From Dendrophyllia cribrosa (lineage: Eukaryota; Cnidaria; Anthozoa; Scleractinia; Dendrophylliidae), in assembly GCA_024195265.1 (NCBI GenBank), contig JAJLRJ010000008.1, forward strand, positions 8,279,488 to 8,343,487: a stretch of DNA of 64,000 nucleotides, given 5' to 3'. Shown piece by piece: positions 1 to 10,289 of the stretch. The notes under the pieces were generated by a model. It made no database searches and had not been told where the DNA came from. It was given only the letters and a program-made list of their open reading frames with translations. The position numbers were made by a program, and so were the translations under genes. Position 1 is the stretch's first letter, and every line of letters starts with the position of its first letter.

Positions 1-1
1 C

Positions 2-262
2 GTATGGCAACGTTGGTTGAGAGAATATCTCCCATACATTGGTTCCCGACACAAGTGGTTCTCTAAGGAAAAGAACCTGAAAGAAGACGACGTAGTGATT
101 GTGATCGAACCCGATGCGAGAAGAAGAGATTGGAAAGTAGGCAGAATCGTTCGCACCTACCCTGGAGCAGACGGTCTCGTTCTTGTAGTAGACGTCAAAG
201 TTGGCGACAAGATTTTAAAGAGACCTATTACTAAGCTGTCACCGTTAGAGATGCAAGATTGA
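2..262 (+). CDS. BEL/Pao retrotransposon polyprotein, C-terminal end (partial)
   Basis: The frame is open from the left edge and ends at a stop at 262, so only about 86 C-terminal codons are in the window. The visible segment reads W-x-R-W-x-x-EYLP, then R-x-KW, then a charged stretch, then DG-x-V-x-V and RPI-x-KLxPLE. That order is the DUF5641-type domain that ends BEL/Pao polyproteins after the integrase core. The protein's role is chromosomal integration of the retroelement copy. A purine-rich tract at 389-399 and a possible LTR follow downstream, as expected for the 3' end of the element. The family assignment is from motif order only; the integrase and reverse transcriptase lie outside the window. 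Confidence 0.8.
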   Translation, partial: VWQRWLREYLPYIGSRHKWFSKEKNLKEDDVVIVIEPDARRRDWKVGRIVRTYPGADGLVLVVDVKVGDKILKRPITKLSPLEMQD

Positions 263-399
263 CCCTTCAAAAGACAGTGATAGAGACAATGACAATTTAG
301 TTTTCATTTGATTATTTCGAGTTCAATTGTTATATTGTTCGTTTCGTTAAAGTTAGAATTTCAACATTGAGGAAATGATTGTAATTCTGGAAGGGGAAA

Positions 400-569
400 T
401 GTTATAGAGACGAAAAAGGATAGTGCGTTACTATTTCGTAACGCTGCGTGACTTCCGGTTGACGTAATCTTAGCTGTAATATAAGATGATTTTTGTAATA
501 TAATAAATGAGTACATTGGAAATCAACTTGGCGCACGTGTTTATTCGAACATCGCTCTCGAGATTTACA
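400..569 (+). repeat. Candidate 3' LTR of the BEL/Pao element
   Basis: A purine tract ending in GGGGAAA at 393-399 could be the polypurine tract. It is followed by TGTTATAG and a stretch ending TTTACA at 569, matching the TG...CA ends of LTRs. An AATAAA-type signal lies near 500. The 5' LTR is outside the window, so the boundaries cannot be confirmed by comparison. About 170 bp is short for a BEL LTR. Confidence 0.4.
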
Positions 570-583
570 GAAAAAAATCGCGA

Positions 584-1291
584 CTAAGAGACATCGGACT
601 CCTCGGAATTATCGGAAAGAACAACACACGCCCACCTCAGTGCTGTGTTTCTAGGATCCACCCGTGTTAAAGATTCCCTTATTCTGTCCCTTTGCACTTT
701 TAAATTAAGAGACATGATGTTACCTATGAGGTACGACTCTCCAGTCGTATTACCGTGTCGTGAAATGTATCCTCTCATCAAGGAACCAAGTTCCTCGTCA
801 GAAAGATCTGAAAATCACCCAACATCCTGAAGGGGTCGTACTCTCTCGCCCTCCTGTAAATTGTCCATCGCGACACCTGAAGCATGCGAGCAATCTCTGT
901 CCAGCTATAAAAACCACTTGCGCGCAAGTTTTCTATAACTGCTGGCGAAAATATGAATGAAGGGCGTCCTGGGTTTCCAGTAGGATTTCTTTCCCGTCTT
1001 CTGAAATCTGGTAAACTTACGGTATTGCGACGCATCCCAATAACTTTGTGGGACCACAAAATATAAATTTCGTTGAACATGTCACATTATACATAGTTCC
1101 CGCAAGATTGACAAATGATGATCATCAGTGTCATCTGTTATGCAAAGGTCGACCAGGGACCGTAAAACATTAACAGCAGTCTCCAATCTATTCAACAGAA
1201 GAGCTGCCTCATGGTATACCAAATCTTGATCACTAAACTGAATTTCGAGTTGCGATAAAAGGGATTCCATAGTGATAAAAAACACCGCCAA
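584..1291 (-). pseudogene. Integrase-like transposon gene fragment, N-terminal part
   Basis: Three consecutive minus-strand pieces read as one broken protein. At 1291-1082 is a leucine-rich helical N-terminus. At 1080-778 is a segment with GRPSF, then LRASGFYSWTEIA and VSRWTIYRRAREY, a helix-turn-helix. At 781-584 is a segment with HG-x-TTG, VQRDRIRESLTRVDP and NTALRW. This order matches the DNA-binding front half of the rve-type integrase-core proteins that are abundant in cnidarian and fish genomes. A stop after the first piece and a frame change near 780 break the reading frame, and the catalytic core expected after NTALRW is absent. It may instead be exons of a spliced gene. I consider it a transposon relic. 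Confidence 0.55.
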
Positions 1292-1380
1292 GTGGATGTT
1301 TCAGCCACCATGTTGCTTAATACCACGTGGTTAAACAAGCGGAAAAAAACTCCGCTGACTGCATTGGACCGCAGAAATTA

Positions 1381-1660
1381 TTGAATATAAACTTGGTTTA
1401 TTGAATATAAATTTGGTTTATTGAATACAAATTGGTTTTATTGAATATAAATTTGGTTTATTGAATACAAATTGGTTTTATTGAATACAAATTGATTTTA
1501 TTGAATACAAATTGGTTTTATTTAATACAAATTGGTTTTATTGAATATAAATTTGGTTTATTGAATATAAATTTGGTTTTATTGAATATAAATTTCGTTT
1601 ATTGAATATAAATTTGGTTTTATTGAATATAAAATTGGTTTATTGAATATAAATTTGGTT
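1381..1660. repeat. 20-bp minisatellite, about 14 units
   Basis: Tandem units of 20-21 bp begin TTGAATAYAAATTTGGTTTA with small variants (TATAAATTTGG or TACAAATTGGT). The first nine units keep an exact 20-bp period; later units gain one base. There are no spacers between units, so this is not a CRISPR array. Confidence 0.95.
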
Positions 1661-3162
1661 GTACTGAATATTGCAACAAAACGGCAACCATAGGTGGGGG
1701 GTTCTCATTCTCGCGGGCTCAGAAACCTGATTTTGGAGTATCCATTTAAGTCACAACCGAGGGCGAAGGCACACTGAATGGCGGGAATAAAAAATGTCGT
1801 ATCGCGATTCTGATTGGTCATACGATATTCTTCACTGACTAGTGAGGAAAATCGTATGACCAATAGGATGGCTTGTCATACGTGAAGGGACGATTTTTAT
1901 CTCATAGTTTTCTGGTGTGTAAATCTCAGTATGTATATAAAGATAGTTATTACATTTATTTTTTAATTCTTTTTATTATTATGTTAGGATCGCAGATTGA
2001 TTACTTTTCAAATTAATAAAGATTATTTGGGTAAAAATAAGTAAGAATTAGACAGTGTAGGCTGAAGTGATTTCTTGATAGTCTCTAGTACAATGTTCTT
2101 TATTATAATTGCCGATGAAGTAACATTTTGTTGAGGCTGTACATGGTGGTAAAGTGTGAATAAATAGTAGATTTTTGTCTGAACCTTTCAGGCTTCATCT
2201 TTAATTTTTTTTCTCAATCCTGGCAAAAACGCAGAAAAACATTGCTACAATCTTGGTCTGAAGTGTCGGGACACTAATCTTTTCCACCAAAAATTGTCGT
2301 TGTCATCACCTCTTCCTCCCCACCCCCAATACGGGGGAGGGGAGAGGGAGGAAATGGAACGATACATGTAGTTTATCTCTTCGAAAGACTTAGTCATTTC
2401 GTAGTATTTACTTACTTGTCTTACTTCTCCCAAGGTCTTTTGTTCGGCATTGAAGCATCGACCGGTGTGGGAGCGTAGAGCGATTTTACATCTGCAGCTG
2501 GTTCTGAAAAACTGCAAAGAACATCTGAAAAGAAACACAAGCACAAACGGTAGATTTAGCTTCAGTTAAAGAATCCTTATTTTACTGTGAATGATGGTTC
2601 GATGCATGTGCAAAAACATGATCAACTTACTTTCGCCTTCGGGGTTCGCACAGTCAAAACTTCGCCAATGCGATGAACTTCCTGACTGTTCACGGCTTGT
2701 TTTCTTTTTATAAATACATCTTCCTCCGTTTTTAGTATACAAATGTCCACTTGCTATTTCTTGTTAAGATGCATATTTACTATACTGACAGCTGTTTTCT
2801 TTGTTTGAGAGAAATATTGAGGTTTCTACCAAGTTTCGTGTTTTTATGTTCGTATCATGATAACATTCTTTCCTAAAGTTAGGCTGCCGTTGTCATTATT
2901 TAAGGAGCAAATGTATCATTTCGTCGTACATGTATTTAAAGTTACAGGTCAAGGAGAAAACTTGACACTAAAAGAACAAACTATGCCCTTACAAAACAAT
3001 AAAGTGAAAAACACTTGCTGAACGCTAAGCAACTCCGGTTGTCTTTATTCTACTGATATTTAACAGCGTCACTATTAATGATAATGGTCAGGAAAACAAA
3101 AAATAATTCTTTTACGGATTTTACAATAGTTTTTTTACAGTCTTTTTGTGAGCTTGATTTCC
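1661..3162. other. Intergenic stretch before the GPCR array
   Basis: I see no convincing gene. An imperfect palindrome around 1795-1895 (TCATACGAT and ATCGTATGA arms) looks like a small foldback element. At 2637-2745 the minus strand has an open, serine- and cysteine-containing stretch ending at a GTAAGT donor, and another open stretch at 2414-2530 ends before GTAAGA. These could be exons, but I recognise no domain. From about 2715 rightward the sequence matches the flanks found between the GPCR copies, so the duplicated unit starts there. A TTTATT at 3044-3049 (AATAAA on the minus strand) is a likely poly(A) signal for the first receptor gene. Confidence 0.5.
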
Positions 3163-4104
3163 CTAAGTTGCATGTACCATAGTTTGAGGGCTGAACCGAC
3201 GAAAGACAAACTGCCTCATTTCTTTCTGTCGCCAACAGTAAATCAGTGGATTGAGAAACGAGTTGAACATCGCAAATGTGCGGATATATGGCGTAACGTA
3301 AATTGTCCTGTACGAACCTATGTGAGAGCGACGCTCTGAAAAACGGGTAATGACAGCAGCAAAAACCATTGGTAGAAAACATAACAGAAGAGAACCGACC
3401 ACCAACACGGTTGTCTTGAGCGCTTTGCTCTCTTTGACGAATCTTTCCACTTCTTCTTGAGGCAGCTGTTGAGTTTTTATCTTCTTTTGGTGGCGAAGTG
3501 TTTCGCGATACAAAATCATGTATGAAAACAAAATGAAAAGAATACACAAAGCTACAACAGGAGCTATCAACAGCTTCATTCTAATGTTAAGTATGTATTT
3601 AAATGCCCGTAAGGAAATAGCAAAGATCCAAATGGAGATCACCGCCACCTTAATGTTTCGCTTTCGGACGATGTAAGGATAATGCACAGTAAATTTGATA
3701 GCTATAAGTCTCTCACAAGTAACTAACATCAGGTGAAGACATGAACAAACAGATAAGGCGGTAATACCTGAGTCATGCGCATCTCGAACAATTTTCTCGG
3801 CTTTTAGATCAAGAAACTGTAATGTTTTCCACAGGATAAATGATGGCTGCACTGCAAGGCCAGTCAATGCGTCAGTAGCGGCTAAACATGCCAGCAAGAT
3901 GTTGGCTTTGTTCTGAAGTCTTGGTCTTCTTTTCACAGCCATTACAACCAAAATGTTAAGCAGAACTGTAAATGGACACGTGATGCTGTTAAAAGCGAGG
4001 GTTGTAATGTAACTTACATATTTTGGAATAACACGAGAGAAGTCATCGTTTGAAAAATTGCTGGCGCTGTGTGAAGACAAATTTGAGTCGGAAAAGTTAT
4101 TCAT
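3163..4104 (-). CDS. Rhodopsin-class GPCR, array copy 1
   Basis: A single-exon 313-residue seven-helix receptor. It has three N-glycosylation sites (N3, N8, N16). N50 lies in helix 1 and D78 in helix 2. ERL at 131-133 replaces the DRY motif after helix 3. W159 lies in helix 4, CFLP in helix 6 and NPLIY at 285-289 in helix 7. The loop between helices 4 and 5 is very short, and I see no cysteine pair for the usual helix-3/loop-2 disulfide. Both traits occur in the melanocortin/adenosine branch of class A, so that affinity is an inference. The product should couple an external ligand to a G protein at the plasma membrane. A TATA-like element lies 43-51 bp upstream of the ATG. Ligand unknown. Confidence 0.9.
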   Translation of the reverse strand: MNNFSDSNLSSHSASNFSNDDFSRVIPKYVSYITTLAFNSITCPFTVLLNILVVMAVKRRPRLQNKANILLACLAATDALTGLAVQPSFILWKTLQFLDLKAEKIVRDAHDSGITALSVCSCLHLMLVTCERLIAIKFTVHYPYIVRKRNIKVAVISIWIFAISLRAFKYILNIRMKLLIAPVVALCILFILFSYMILYRETLRHQKKIKTQQLPQEEVERFVKESKALKTTVLVVGSLLLCFLPMVFAAVITRFSERRSHIGSYRTIYVTPYIRTFAMFNSFLNPLIYCWRQKEMRQFVFRRFSPQTMVHAT

Positions 4105-5399
4105 GATGAGGATGAAATCGTTTTGAAGTTCCGTTAAAAAAGTGAATTATATAAATGTGACCGTGACTCTTGAGTTGCGAATGTTAACCTGGGTTTTTCT
4201 CCCACGCGGACTAATTCTCTTTTGTTTAAATAATGCAATTATGTTAATGACTTCTTTGTGCTACACTTAATAATTGTTTTCTCTTGGATGAGGCCTTAAC
4301 CGTTTTAACCCTGTCACTCCCAGAATCAATTATGGAGACATGTATTGTAGTTCTAACTTGTGAGTCTATCGAGGAAATGCCATGATGTGACCATTCAAAT
4401 GAAACCTCTTCAGCAGTACTTTTGCATGGTACCATTTGTTTTACAATTTTTGTCAAAAAAAAATTGTCATTTTTCTTGAATTTTGATTTTGGGCGCTCTT
4501 ATGAGTTAAAGGGTTTATTATTTATTTTGCTAATCGAATTCCGCCAAAGTTAACGATTAACTAAAGTACATCCTTTCCACGTTAGTTCAAGTATACAATC
4601 TAATTGTAGGCAGTATATTTATTCGTATTTTATTGCCATATGTTGAAGCCTAATCAGCCGACAAATTTAGAATATTAATTGTTTTGTTGAGAAATTATTA
4701 AAATGTCAAGAAAATTTATCTTAGGTGATCATGTCTATAATTCTCATGACCTCTCTGATTGATTAAGCATTGATATTGAGGAGAAGTTTAATACTAATCA
4801 CTATTGGGGCTTAAAGGGTTAACCCTGAGGCTCTTATCATGAGCGGAACAGTAGTACAAAATGATTTTCCTGAAAATTTAATATTTTTTCTTTTGATTAT
4901 CAAATCTTCCCTCGTTTTCAGTGTGGAAATGTTCACTTGTTCTCAAACTGTATTCCTTGTTAAGACTGTTATTTCTCGTTAAGATGCAAATTTACTACTG
5001 ACAACTGTTTTGCTTGTTTGAGAGAAATATTGAGGTTTCTACCAAGTCTCGTGTTTTTAAGTTCGTGTATCTTCGTATATAACGTTCTTTCGTAAAGTTA
5101 GGCTGCCGTTGTCATTATTTAAGGAGCAAATGTACCATTTCTTACATATATTTAAAGTTACAGGTCAAGGGGAAAACTTGACACTAAAAAAGAACAAACT
5201 ATGCCCTTACAAAACAATAAACTGAAAAACTTGACACTCGCTGAACGCTAAGCAACTCCGGTTGTCTTTATTTTACTGATATTTAACAGCGTCACTATTA
5301 ATGATAATGCATGGGTCAGAAAAACAAAAACAATTCTTGTACGGATATTACGAAGAGTCTTTTTACAGTCTTTTTGTGAGCTTTATTTCCCTACGAGCC
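4105..5399. repeat. Duplicated flank of the GPCR array
   Basis: This gene-free stretch is repeated around every GPCR copy. The proximal block after the start codon (4105-4240) recurs at 8056-8200, 10252-10400 and 20041-20170. A distal block with CTTATCATGAGCGGAACAG recurs near 4836, 8767, 16590 and 18540. A block with ACTCCGGTTGTCTT recurs near 3030, 5255, 9190, 17020 and 18965; it holds the minus-strand AATAAA of each unit. I see no further gene. The repeated unit is roughly 2 kb, and the copies differ by small indels. Confidence 0.8.
4147..4155 (-). promoter_or_regulatory. Conserved TATA-like element upstream of GPCR copy 1
   Basis: TTTATATAA on the minus strand lies 43-51 bp before the ATG. 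The same element is at 8098-8106 and 20083-20091, with identical spacing to the ATG of those copies. It is also at 10311-10319, with 17 extra bases of spacing. The pseudogene at 17160 has lost this region. Conservation is partly just recent duplication, so promoter function is an inference. Confidence 0.5.
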
Positions 5400-5458
5400 C
5401 TAAGTTGCATGTACCATAGCTCGAGGGCTGAACCGACGAAAGACAAACCGCCTTATTT
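5400..5458 (-). pseudogene. GPCR relic, last ~19 codons only
   Basis: The segment matches the C-terminal codons of the array receptors (RRFxP...MVHAT then stop), with the normal 3' flank to its left. Homology stops abruptly at about 5458, where the remaining copies continue toward the seventh helix. All seven helices are missing. It is the remains of a sixth array member cut by deletion or insertion. Confidence 0.75.
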
Positions 5459-5898
5459 ACATATCACTTTTATGGCATAAATAATTGATACAGTAGTTCA
5501 GGCTGAAAAGGACAGACGTATCTGTTCGCAGATCCATAACAATTACCTTTTTAACTCGTAAATACGCGAAGCGTAATGAATTGGTTATAGCAGAAGGTGG
5601 CAAATATACAAATTTCCACTCATTCCCTCCATCACTCAGCTGTAAACTTTTCTTGGTAATTCCGCTGACCAGTACATTAGGCTTTCGTGGCAAATGCAAA
5701 GAAATATAGTATAGAAAATAGTCAACCGCCGAAAAAGGGGACATTTTGAAAGCGTTGCTCTGATGTTTTGCATAAATTGGAGTCCTTTGATGGAACAAAT
5801 TTAAACGATCTGCAGAATTGAAATGGATTTTTTAACAGAGACACGCGTTTTTCGTTGAAAAAAATAAAATTTAAACATTAAAAGGGCGTATTCCGATA

Positions 5899-5962
5899 TG
5901 GCTCAATGGTTTAGCGTTGCTCTTGTAGGCTAACGAAACGGGTTCGAATCCTGGCGGGGATA
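5899..5962 (+). repeat. tRNA-like SINE head
   Basis: GGCTCAATGG resembles a pol III A box, and GGGTTCGAATCCTG is a good B box 40 bases downstream. The acceptor arms do not pair and the anticodon arm is poor, so this is a tRNA-derived SINE head or tRNA pseudogene, not a functional tRNA. The 3' boundary of the element is not visible to me. Confidence 0.5.
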
Positions 5963-6589
5963 AAAACACAAGCCTACCACAATATTGCGTTATGCGTTAG
6001 CTCGCGGTACAAGGTTCAATGACATGCTTGCATTTATATGCAAATTATATACGCTTTCGGATTCCGGCATTTAGATAAGCCTGGGAATTTATTATTAATC
6101 TTTAATGTTTGCCACAAACTTAATTTGTAATATCGTTACATCTTTAGCAGCAATTATTGCTCCAGCAAAGTAAGATTTGTGTTTCCCATCGGAGACTCGA
6201 GACTTGACTCGATGAAATATTCAGTTTGCATTCGCGATCGGGTAACGCAAAATCCTTTAATACTCCTTTACGTAACTTATTTTCTATTCACAAAATAAAT
6301 ACCGAAGTACTGCCCTCGGGTCGTACTCATAGCCTCTGTACATTTAGTGAATAATCTTTCATTTAGAGCGTTTCATATTCACAAGTTGTTTCATAGGAAC
6401 CTTTGATTTTGAATGGCGCTCCTTAAGGTTAATAAATTCGTTTTAGGGAACGTTATATCAGACGATTTCTTGTTGAAATCACAGCTGCACTTAGTTGCTG
6501 AAAACAGATCGCGTTTCTTTTCATTTTATGTAATACCCAATTCATTCATTTTATTTTGGCATTAACCACATAAAAAATATATATAATAA

Positions 6590-6772
6590 CTAGCAGTAAT
6601 CCCAGATTATGGAGACGCGTTCCAAGGAATTTCCGGTGGAAATGAGCCCCTGAAAAAAGCAATAGGGGCGGCCATTTGGAAGACCGTCTTCCAAAAAATC
6701 TCAAATTTTACTGCACATAAACCACAGGACAACCAACACGAAATTAGGATTGCGTTCTTCGAACGCGATAAT
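6590..6772 (+). repeat. Dispersed repeat, copy A (second copy at 35170-35352)
   Basis: About 180 bp starting ACTAGCAGTAATC and containing GGCGGCCATTTGGAAGACCG recurs in the same orientation at 35170-35352 with only scattered substitutions. No reading frame is kept. The 35-kb copy sits inside a larger inverted-repeat element, so it is a mobile or co-mobilised sequence. Confidence 0.8.
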
Positions 6773-6885
6773 AATAATAATAATAAGTATCAATTTATAG
6801 TTATTGAAAATTATAATTATTGCTATTTTTAATAAAGTTTTTTCATAATAATAATAATAATAATAATAAAAATAATAATACCATA
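6770..6885. repeat. AAT microsatellite
   Basis: Two runs of (AAT)n, at about 6770-6785 and 6847-6882, are separated by AT-rich sequence. Confidence 0.85.
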
Positions 6886-7122
6886 TACTAAAAATTTATA
6901 ATAACTTAAAGATGATAGACTAGGTATTGACAAGGAAGCCTATATAGAAGCCGGGGGCTTATGATGCAATATAACCAACAATAATAACAAATCCCTTTGA
7001 ATCTGTGAATGAAATCCTATAGTGTGACTATTTACAAAATGGGTCAGGAAGACAAAAACAATTCTTGTACGGATTTTACAGTTCAATAGTCTTTTTACAG
7101 TCTTTTTGTGAGCTTTATTTCC

Positions 7123-8055
7123 CTACGTTGTATGTACCACAGCTTGAGGCAACCGACGAAAGACAAACCGCCTCATTTCTTTCTGTCGCCAACAGTAAAT
7201 CAGTGGATTAAGAAACGAGTTGAACATCGCAAAAGTGCGGATATTATCTTGTACAATTATCTTGTACAAACCGGTTCGATAGCGACGTTGTGAAGCCGTA
7301 ATGACAGCAGCAAGAACCATTGGTAGAAAACATAACAGAAGGGAACCGACCACCAACACGGTTGTCTTGAGCGCTTTGCTCTCTTTGACGAATCTTTCCA
7401 CTTCTTCTTGAGGCAGCTGTTGAGTTTTGATCTTCTTTTGGTGGCGAAGTGTTTCGCGATACAAAATCATGTATGAAAACAAAATGAAAAGAATACACAA
7501 AACTAGAACGGGAGCTACCAACAGTTTTATTGCAATGTTCAGTATGTGTTTAGATGCCTCTAAAGAAATAGCAAAGATCCAAAGGGAGATCACCGCCACT
7601 TTAATGTTTCGCTTTCGGACGATGTAAGGATAATACACAGTAAATTTGATAGCTATAAGTCTCTCACAAGTAACTAACGTTAGATGAAGACATGAACAAA
7701 CAGATAAGGCGGCAATACTTGAATTATGTGCATTTTCAACAATTTCCTGGGCTTTTAGATCAAGTAACTGTAATGTTTTCCACAGGATAAATGATGGCTG
7801 CACTGCAAGGCCAGTCAATGCGTCAGTAACGGCTAAACATGCCAGCAAGATGTTGGCTTTGCTCTGAAGTCTTGGTCTTCTTTTCACAGCCATTATAACC
7901 AAAATGTTAAGCAGAACTGTAAATGGACAAGTGATGCTGTTAAAAACGAGGGTTGTAATGTAACTTGCATATTTTGGAATAACATGCGGGGAGTTTTTGT
8001 TCGAAACATTTCTGGCAATGTGTGAAGACAAATTTGACTCGGAAACGTTATTCAT
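7123..8055 (-). CDS. Rhodopsin-class GPCR, array copy 2
   Basis: An intact single-exon receptor of 310 residues, with the same start (MNN) and end (VVHTT) context as its paralogues. The ERL motif after helix 3, CFLP in helix 6 and NPLIY in helix 7 are all present. The third cytoplasmic loop and helix 6 are identical in sequence to copy 1. The third extracellular loop differs strongly: it is shorter, with RRYRTGLYK in place of the copy 1 sequence. N-glycosylation sites at the N-terminus are partly changed. A TATA-like element is kept at 8098-8106. The same class and probable membrane signalling role as copy 1, with ligand specificity possibly different. Confidence 0.9.
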   Translation of the reverse strand: MNNVSESNLSSHIARNVSNKNSPHVIPKYASYITTLVFNSITCPFTVLLNILVIMAVKRRPRLQSKANILLACLAVTDALTGLAVQPSFILWKTLQLLDLKAQEIVENAHNSSIAALSVCSCLHLTLVTCERLIAIKFTVYYPYIVRKRNIKVAVISLWIFAISLEASKHILNIAIKLLVAPVLVLCILFILFSYMILYRETLRHQKKIKTQQLPQEEVERFVKESKALKTTVLVVGSLLLCFLPMVLAAVITASQRRYRTGLYKIIVQDNIRTFAMFNSFLNPLIYCWRQKEMRRFVFRRLPQAVVHTT

Positions 8056-9321
8056 GATGAGGATGAAATCGTTTTGAAGTTCCGTTAAAAAAGTGAATTA
8101 TATAAATCCCTTAATGTGACCGTGACTCTTGAGTTGCGAATGTTAACCTGGGTTTTTCTCCCACGCGGACTAATTCTCTTTTGTTGAAATAATGCAATTA
8201 TGTTAATGACTTCTTTGTGCTACACTCAATAATTCTTTTCTCCAAGATGAGGCCTTAACCCTGTCACTCCTAGAGTCAGTTATGGAGACATGTATTGTAG
8301 TTCTAATTTCTGAGTCTGTCGACGAAATGCTATGATGTGACCATTCAAATGAAACCTCTTCAGCAGTACTTTTGCATGGTACCATTAGTTTAACAATATT
8401 TATAAAAAATTGTCATTTTTATTGAATTTTGATTTTTGACGCTCTTGGAGTTAAAAGGTTCATTTTTTGTTTTGCTAATCAAGTCCCGCCAAAATCAGTA
8501 ACGATTAAATAAAGAACATCCTTAAGTATACAATTTAATTGTAGGCAGTATATTTATTCGTTTTTTATTCCATATGTTGAAGCCTAATCAGCCGACAAAT
8601 TTTAAATATCATTTCTGTTGTTGAGAAATTATTAAAATGTCAAGAAAATTTATCTTAGGTGATCATGTCTATAATTCTCATGACCTCTCTGATTGATTAA
8701 GCATTGATATTGAGGAGAAATTTAATACTGATCACTATTGGGGCTCAAAGGGTTAACCCTGAGGCTCTTATCATGAGCGGAACAGTAGTACAAAATGATT
8801 TTCTTGAAAATTTTAATATTTTTTCTTTTGATAATCACATCTTCCCCCGTTTTCAGTGTGGAAATGTTCACTTGTTCTCAAACTGTATTCCTTGTTAAGA
8901 CTGTTATTTCTCGTTAAGATGCAAATTTACTACTGACAACTTTTTTGCTTGTTTGAGAAAAATATTGAGGTTTCTACCAAGTCTCGTGTTTTTAGGTTCG
9001 TGTATCTTCGTATATAACATTCGTTCCTTAAGTTAGGCTGCCGTTGTCATTATTTGAGGAGCAAATGTATCATTTCGTACATGTATTTAAAGTTACAGGT
9101 CGAGGGGAAAACTTGACACTACAAAGGAACAAACTATGCCTTTACAAAACAATTAACTGCATGAAAAAGACTCGCTGAACCTTCAAGCAACTCCGGTTGT
9201 CTTTATTTTACTGATATTTAACAGCGTCAGGGTCAGGAAAACAAAAACAATTCTTGTACGGATTTCAAGTTTACAATAGTCTTTTTACAGACTTTTTGTG
9301 AGCTTGATTTCCCTTCGAGCC
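8056..9321. repeat. GPCR-array flank between copies 2 and 3
   Basis: This is homologous to 4105-5399 nearly end to end, including the blocks near 8767 and 9190. No gene seen. The poly(A) signal of copy 3 is a minus-strand AATAAA in the block near 9200. Confidence 0.75.
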
Positions 9322-10251
9322 CTAAGTTGCATGTACCATAGCTTGAGGGCTGAACCGACGAAAGACAAACCGCCTCATTTCTTTCTGTCTCCAACAGTAA
9401 ATCAGTGGATTGAGAAACGAGTTGAACATCGCAAATGTGCGGATATATGACGGAACGTAAATTATATTGTACAGATACCGACGTTCTGAAGCCGTAATGA
9501 CAGCACCAAAAACCAATGGTAGAAAACATAACAGAAGGGAACCGACCACCAACACGGTTGTCTTGAGCGCTTTGCTCTCTTTGACGAATCTTTCCACTTC
9601 TTCTTGAGGCAGCTGTTGAGTTTTGATCTTCTTTTGGTGGCGAAGTGTTTCGCGATACAAAATCATGTATGAAAACAAAATGAAAAGAATACACAAAGCT
9701 ACAACAGGAGCTATTAACAGCTTCGTTTTAATGTTCGGTATGTGTTTAAATGCCCGTAAAGAAATAGCAAAGATCCAAATGGAGATCACCGCCACCTTAA
9801 TGTTTCGCTTTCGGACGATATAAGGATAATGCACAGTAAATTTGATAGCTATAAGTCTCTCACAAGTAACTAACGTTAGATGAAGACATGAACAAACAGA
9901 TAAGACGAAAATAGTTGAATTATTCGCATTTTCAACAATTTCCTGGGCTTTTAGATCAAGTAACTGTAATGTTGTCCACAGGATAAATAATGGCTGCACT
10001 GCAAGGCCAGTCAATGCGTCAGTAACGGCTAAACATGCCAGCAAGATGTTGGCGTTGCTCTGGAGTCTTGGTCTTCTTTTCACAGCCATTACAACCAAAA
10101 TGTTAAGCAGAACTGTAAACGGACAAGTGATGCTGTTAAAAACGAGGGTTGTAATGTAACTTACATAATTTGGAATAACATGAGGGGAGTTATCGTTCGA
10201 AAAATTGCTGGCGCTGTGTGAAGACAAATTTGAGTCGGAAAAGTTATTCAT
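9322..10251 (-). CDS. Rhodopsin-class GPCR, array copy 3
   Basis: An intact single-exon receptor of 309 residues with all seven helices, ERL, CFLP and NPLIY. It differs from copies 1 and 2 mainly in the first extracellular loop (ANNSTIFVLSV) and third extracellular loop (ERRYLYNIIYVPSY). The cytoplasmic loop 3 sequence is unchanged. The 5' flank carries 17 extra bases between the TATA-like element and the ATG. Its upstream flank (10290-12108) is the sister of the flank of copy 5, showing that copies 3 and 5 arose in the same larger duplication. Confidence 0.9.
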   Translation of the reverse strand: MNNFSDSNLSSHSASNFSNDNSPHVIPNYVSYITTLVFNSITCPFTVLLNILVVMAVKRRPRLQSNANILLACLAVTDALTGLAVQPLFILWTTLQLLDLKAQEIVENANNSTIFVLSVCSCLHLTLVTCERLIAIKFTVHYPYIVRKRNIKVAVISIWIFAISLRAFKHIPNIKTKLLIAPVVALCILFILFSYMILYRETLRHQKKIKTQQLPQEEVERFVKESKALKTTVLVVGSLLLCFLPLVFGAVITASERRYLYNIIYVPSYIRTFAMFNSFLNPLIYCWRQKEMRRFVFRRFSPQAMVHAT

Positions 10252-10289
10252 GATGAGGATGAAATCGTTTTGAAGTTCCGTTTGCCTTT

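Larger units (their letters stand above)
5459..7122. other. Gene-free spacer between GPCR relic and copy 2
   Basis: No credible gene. The long minus-strand frame around 5457-5798 lacks an ATG start and resembles nothing I know. The stretch holds the SINE head at 5899, the dispersed repeat at 6590-6772 and an AAT-rich microsatellite (6770-6885). Confidence 0.5.

Noticed and set aside
1381..1660. CRISPR-like regular repeats
   Set aside because: The units are contiguous with no unique spacers, and the genome is eukaryotic.
3050..3547. Second protein overlapping GPCR copy 1 in another frame
   Set aside because: Similar shadow frames appear in every array copy because the gene sequence is duplicated; they have no membrane or domain signature.
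5899..5962. Functional tRNA gene
   Set aside because: Boxes fit but the D, anticodon and acceptor stems do not form.
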